From Eretmocerus hayati (Eukaryota; Arthropoda; Insecta; Hymenoptera; Aphelinidae): a stretch of 64,000 bases of DNA. The position numbers and the translations under genes are program-made. The stretch's first letter is position 1; every line of letters begins with the position of its first letter. Shown piece by piece: positions 58,611 to 64,000 of the stretch. Under the pieces are notes generated by a model, which was given only the letters and a program-made list of their open reading frames with translations, did not search any database and was not told the DNA's origin. The stretch is taken from NCBI GenBank assembly GCA_029851415.1, contig CM056744.1, positions 11,601,268 to 11,665,267 on the forward strand, read 5' to 3'.

Positions 58611-59130
58611 TACATTTCTATAAATCAGATAATTTTCATCAAGATTGAACATGCTAAATTGCAATTGCTTTTTTTTAATTTTTATTTGATGAACCATAAC
58701 TATTGCTTATTCTTCTGCGAAATAAATACAGTGATCCTTCCATGACTACAAATCAAACAAAATTCTTACAAACCAAGATGAGTCGAACCAAGGCCTAAAG
58801 TTCAGATTCAAAAATTTAGTAATTGTAACTAATTTAAAGAAAAACCATCGCTTCAAAAATCATATTATACTTTTTACCATATCATAACAACGAGTTTGCG
58901 CAAGTGCCGGCTGACCTTAAGAATCAAGATCAAGACTTTCCTCGCGAGCCTTGACACGAACCCGAGTGTAAAATCCCGAAGGATTCGTATAAGTATGTAC
59001 TCACCTTCCAGGAAAACGTCTCACGCTTCGAATTTACGCACGTGCAAGAGCGAGTATATGAGTAAATGATGGGCCTTTCCAAAGTATACACCTTTGCGTG
59101 ACCAGATATTCCCCACCTTCTATCTAACAT
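58611..59130. other. Intergenic, no gene seen
   Basis: AT-rich, no supported coding region. Confidence 0.35.
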
Positions 59131-59131
59131 G

Positions 59132-59351
59132 TATAAATATATTGCGAAATCAGTATGTGGTTGATGCCTCTCAGAGAATCTGAATAAAATTGATTCAGAG
59201 TGGGGGACTTTGGACGCTCATAATGCGAGCTTCGGACTTGATATTGCCGGCAATCGTTGCAAGTCTGCTCACCGAGTCGTATCGATCTCGCTAAAAAGGA
59301 TCATCGCCTCCTGCATCAGGTTGGCGAAAATTTTTTTAATCCTTTTCAACC
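59132..59351 (+). promoter_or_regulatory. Candidate TATA promoter and first exon
   Basis: TATAAATA at 59132-59139 is followed about 210 bases later by a strong donor (AACC|GTAAGTAA, GT at 59352). Between them an ATG at 59223 begins a signal-peptide-like frame (MRASDLILPAIVASLLTESY) that stops after 23 codons. This resembles the promoter-plus-short-exon layout of the knottin gene at 4511. I found no convincing downstream exons, so it may be a relic or a gene that I could not complete. Confidence 0.25.
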
Positions 59352-59352
59352 G

Positions 59353-62300
59353 TAAGTAATAATTATTTTTTTGGCTAGCGATATAGTTGAATTTTTTGTT
59401 TATTTGGTGAGGATTTTCTAGAGGGCTCGATATGATTTTTCAGACTTTTTAGAAGGTGCATTTTGAGATGGGAATTGTAGAATTCAGAACTGTGAGGTAG
59501 ATTTTAAACATGTTTGGAAAGAAAAGTCTCCTTGTTTGACAGATGATTCATGATTTAATCATCTGTCGGATTAATCTGTAGCATTTTTATCCAGAACCCA
59601 AAAAATCGATGAAAAGTATGACGGACATGAAAATTTTTTTATCAATTCTAAAAGGATCAGCTCTTTTAAATCTTTGTAAAAGTGTGGATGGCGAACAGAT
59701 GTTCCTCCTCCAAAACGAAAATCCAAATAATCAAACACTGTATTTCAATCAAGGTGTGAAAAATACGTGTGTAAAATTTTTGAGTTCGTATTCAACAGAA
59801 ATAAGTTCGTTCACCAATTCTACAAAAATTTCTGAGTAACTCTTAAGAGTATCAAAAATTTGAATTTTCATAATTGTATCTGATCGATTTGCAAACTGTG
59901 GCACTTATGCAAATCCAGTTCAAAAGCTCCCTCTTCTTAAGATGATAAAGAGTCTTGAATCTTCACAAGAATACTGATGCGTTGACACTTTGATTGGACA
60001 ATGACAAAAATATATCGATGCTGAATACATGAATAATTCCGTCATTAATCAAATCGATGTAATTCTCCGAAATCAATCAAAACATATCACTGCATCGCAT
60101 CGAGCTTACATTTTATGTGCTTTCACCGACTTTTGGTGGAATTTTCGATTTCTTTACACAATTTTCATTCTGTTTCCAAAAATAGCCTTTTCATTCGGAT
60201 ACCAAAAATTTGTTAATATAATTCCAAAGTAAAATTTACTTTTTTCATTCCTAAAAAAAACCCCAAATCACATATTTTGTTGTGAATTCGTCAAATTCAA
60301 ATCATTTCAAGACACAATCTGTCAACATCAAAGATGGATAAACAAATCATCAAGAAAGATGAGCATCTCATTTCTACTGCCGATGAATGCTATCCAACCG
60401 TGAATGAGGCAAAGATTGAATGTATACGAGCTAAAGCGTCTGCGTGTGACTTATTAGAGATAATTTCATGCTTACTTAAAATTACTCGCAGGAAAAATGA
60501 TGATGCACGATTTCAATACTCAATCAAAAACAAGCATTGAATAAATCACTCATTTTGGAATGACCTCACTTTTACCGGTATGGTTCATGTCTGGTTACTT
60601 GAAAGGTCAGATCTCTTTAGAAAAATAATCATATCCAGAAACAATGACCGGATATGACCGTTGATGATTCACATCCATATTGAAATGTATCACTATAAAA
60701 TAGTCCAGAAAACCAGTTTTCGGATTAATTTATCAATTCATCACAAGGAAATTCTTTATTGGTAATTATAAGAAATTAAAAAAAAAAATTATTCATATAG
60801 GTTTTGATCAGTGACCAGTAGAATACAGAAAAACCCATGAGGAAAACTTGAACAAAAAATGAATTACCCCATCGCTACAAACAGGTTACGATCGCAAATC
60901 GCATATATGTAATCATTCAACTCAATTTTAAACCGATAAAATCTATCTCTGGTACAAGCTCATATCCTCAAAACATAATTCTCACGAGCTTTGATACATT
61001 GCTAAAAAAAATTCTCACGCTCCTATATGCGAGCAATCTCGCGAACAATAAGAAACAAAATTGCTCGTCTCGATGAATATCATATTCTCAAATTCAAGGA
61101 CTCGGACATCAGACATTTGAAAGTCAAGCCCACGCGAAGCGAATCCTTATAAAAGCATAGAGGAATCTTCATTTCATTTTGCGCTATTTTTGTTACGATA
61201 TATATATTATACCATACCACCGGTTTGTTGCGCGACCGGTTTGTAAATCTTGATATTACTTTTATGTATTACAAGTGCGAGTGTGAATATGAGAGAGTTT
61301 GATTTCGAGGAAAAGGTCAGTGTCGGTTTGGAGATCATATACTACCGAGTGCGTTGGATGATGTATAAGAGGCTTATCTTTCAAATGATTGAGTAATATT
61401 GTAGTGAATCGTAAGTGGACCAATTCTAGAGATTGATAGATCTAATAGTCGTGATGTCGTTTTATTAGATGTCTTTCGTTCGTGAATAATAATTAGTGAG
61501 AGAATTTCATTCAGCTAACGTACGTTCCTATGGAATAGCTGAATTCCAAGGTCATCATGTCAACTTTGAGATTTCTTAGAAGTATTTTTGGATCCACTTG
61601 ATGAGGGATAATTTTGATTAATCCGAGGATTGATCCATCTTGTGTCACTTGAAACAGGTTTTGATAGATCAATAGATTTGGATGATTTAGATACAATAGA
61701 TGTCTTGAATTTTTGAGACGATGGAATTTGTATGGTAGAAACAGATTGCCCGGCTGAAAATATGATTCCCACTCTTTATGGAATTATTCCTCTACAGAAA
61801 AAATAGTTTTGGAGGAAAACTCAAAGTAGGTGAATATAACCAGCTGGTAGACGGCAAAACCCGCAACAAATTTAATGAAATTTCGAATCGATTTCCACAG
61901 TGTAGGATCTGCAAACGATGAAAATTCCGCAGTTATATGAGATTTTCCGTCGAAACTTTGAAATAACAACGTGTGCCTCCTTGTATCAATCCTTTAATTG
62001 CTTGAAAAAAAAATCACACAAGTCATTTTCGGTGTATTTTTTGTGTTTTTTTTACGCAATAGTAACCCGGTTCGGAACCACTCTAAAAAAACCTTGATCA
62101 AAAAGAGGGTCAAAATGTCCCGTCTGTGCTCCTAGGTTCTTTTTCGGCCTTAGTGCCACGGTGGGGCCTGTTTGAAGTTCAGACGGGCAAATTTATCAAA
62201 TTCAATAGGATTGAGCATCTTGTGTCATTTTCGGTCTTTCCGCGTTGATTTCTTCTTAAAATCCATCGTCGGGTGCATTTTTTCTATATTTCAAAATATC

Positions 62301-63535
62301 GGAGAAGAGGTATTCACACTTTCGGGAGTAATTTTCGCGAAAATCAACTTCTGCTAAATTGTTTGGTCAGGTCCGTGCAGTATACTGTTACAACCTTCAA
62401 TGTAAGGCTACAGATGTTCTTGTCGGTTCATTCTGAAGTATCTCATGGTCAAATGAAAATTTCCAAGATCTAACACCTTTAGCTCAACCCGTTTGGCCAC
62501 GATATCAATTTTAGTGTCAAAATGTCAGGTCCGTGTCACGCCACCGTATTATCCGTGTTATCACAATGATCCTTCCTATCGTACCGATGAAAGGAAATAC
62601 TTATACTCGTGCGCGCAGGAGTTGAATCGTCCTCTACCAAAAAGTTGAAAAATACATCTGTTAAAAACTTTCGGAAGCGAGATTTAATGCTGGCACATTT
62701 TCGACCCCCAGATATCGAAATTTCCGCGGAACTACTCATTTATCAATGGATGGATTCTATAAATCTGTGGAAAAAACGCTCCACAAATTTTTTAAAGACA
62801 TTCTCCATGAACATTCTTCTATATTACACTTTTCAATAAAAATACCACAAAAAATACTCAGATGCATAAAGCATCGTATTCAGGACGAGTAATTTCTCAT
62901 ATACACATGAGTAATTCTGCCCAAAGTGTGATCTTCCGTATTCCAAGCTCCTCCAAATTTCTGCGACTTGGAATGTACATTATAGCAGTTTTCAGGGGTG
63001 TATTCTATTGGTGTAGTGCAACTATAAATAGTTTTTGAGACGATCCTAACGTTCCTGTATTTTATAGAACTTGATAAAGGGTCGAAATGTCAATTTCGCC
63101 CCCAGTAGGAAACCGAATTTGGACTTTTGAATTCATCGCGACGTACATGCAGACTCAAAAACCCCTACGTGCAGCTACCGACTCCAAATTGTGTGACTCC
63201 AAATAACATAATCCACCATCTTGCAAATCCAAATTAAGCCCTCAGCTTACACACAACTATCCGAGATTTTGAAGACGGGTTTGCACCAAAACTGTTTGCA
63301 CAGCACAAATTAGCTTGGCAAAGTCCTCAGTCGACCATGAGACCTTTCAAACCAGTAAGTTCGTCTCCTAAAATCACAAATACACCCTAATCCATCCAGA
63401 TAAACGTGTTTTCAAAATACTGTACAAGATATCCGATCAATTCCATCTCGTAATGCTCCACGCTAGTGCACGATACCGCCTTGTAAAACAACTAATTTTC
63501 ATGAAGTATTGGGTCGTATCAGAGTCTACGATTAG
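59353..63535. other. Intergenic, no supported gene
   Basis: About 4.2 kb. A 68-codon plus-strand frame at 60334-60540 has three or four cysteines and good length for a small exon, but no family match. Two ACCGGTTTGT words near 61218-61246 make a short direct repeat. Everything else is unremarkable AT-rich DNA. Confidence 0.35.
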
Positions 63536-63597
63536 GTGCCAAATTGTAGGGATATTCTTGGGACGAAATATGAATTTCGTCCCTATCAATTTGGCAC
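63536..63597. repeat. 62-base nested hairpin
   Basis: Outer arms GTGCCAAATTG-TAGGGA and the inverse TCCCTA-CAATTTGGCAC-like sequence enclose an inner perfect hairpin GGGACGAAAT/ATTTCGTCCC with a four-base loop. The structure is confined to this span. Confidence 0.7.
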
Positions 63598-64000
63598 ATC
63601 TTCGGTTGGCTCTACTTTTGAGATACTTGGCTCCAGATAACTTCTTTGTTTTCCCAAAGAAGTGTAAATCAACTGCAACAAGACACCGAAACTTGTCTGG
63701 GGTTGAAATAATTTTTTGATCAAATTACTCCCTGAGACCATTTTGGCTGCAAAAAATTACACTTTCGGCAGAATCACTCATATATGTGTGTACATACCAT
63801 CTATCAACATTTTCGATTTGGATCTCCTCACCTTTTGATTGGGTTGTTTATACATTTACTATTTTTTATCCACATCACACTGCATGCATTAGATTAGTAT
63901 GATAACATTGATCCATCGACAAGCTGCTGACCTTTTGACGATAAGTTAATTTGAAGTAAATTTTAAAAAAGATGCAATGAAATCTGTTTGGAATTGTTAT
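63598..64000. other. Intergenic, no gene seen
   Basis: A TATGTGTGTACATACC-like word lies near 63782. No supported feature to the window end. Confidence 0.35.

Noticed and set aside
60334..60540. 68-codon frame with several cysteines, considered as an odorant-binding-protein exon
   Set aside because: Cys spacing does not fit that family, and no adjoining exons or signal peptide were found.

Overview
The window is from an animal nuclear genome, almost certainly an insect. I infer Hymenoptera (sawfly or parasitoid wasp) from the mix of a divergent ionotropic receptor, an inactive serine protease homologue, a cystine-knot secreted peptide and GT-AG introns in AT-rich DNA, but nothing here proves the order. 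Coding sequence is sparse. Most of the 64 kb is intergenic DNA filled with decayed, non-autonomous DNA transposons, palindromes and minisatellites. The first 531 bases are an exact copy of 45774-46304 and abut a 100-N gap, so the left edge is probably an assembly artefact.

Layout. 1-531: duplicated ETFA 5' end; 532-631: gap. 1197-1909: last exon of a trypsin-fold serine protease homologue with all three catalytic residues replaced. 2.1-3.5 kb: transposon fragment and a degenerate CCCAA-rich array. 4.5-7.6 kb: a complete small gene (TATA box, non-coding exon 1, three coding exons, polyA signal) for a secreted inhibitor-cystine-knot peptide. 7.6-36 kb: no convincing gene, but a tRNA-derived SINE, a 176-bp palindromic MITE, a 5S rRNA relic, a long palindrome carrying a nested piggyBac-like insertion, three tandem-repeat-bearing inverted-repeat elements, and several members of a TA-flanked family with AGGTAAGTGTACCCAAC termini. 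36.2-38.4 kb: a full ionotropic receptor gene (minus strand, 649 aa) with a truncated paralogue 5' of it at 38.6-38.9 kb. 39-45 kb: microsatellites, another AGGTAAGTG element, a 5'-truncated LINE with its poly(A) end, and two more MITEs.

46.1-54.4 kb is the conserved gene block: ETFA (mitochondrial electron transfer flavoprotein alpha, 4 exons, plus strand), an ARHGAP19/RhoGAP54D-type RhoGAP (7 exons, 857 aa, plus strand) and LSM1 (3 exons, 137 aa, minus strand, convergent with the RhoGAP gene). These are housekeeping genes with no shared pathway: fatty-acid and amino-acid oxidation, Rho control in cell division, and mRNA decapping. From 54.5 kb to the end there is no convincing gene. The notable object there is a 1,977-bp TA-flanked inverted-repeat element at 56634-58610 whose interior is an array of about 33 twenty-base units, nearly every one containing an E-box-type CANNTG site.
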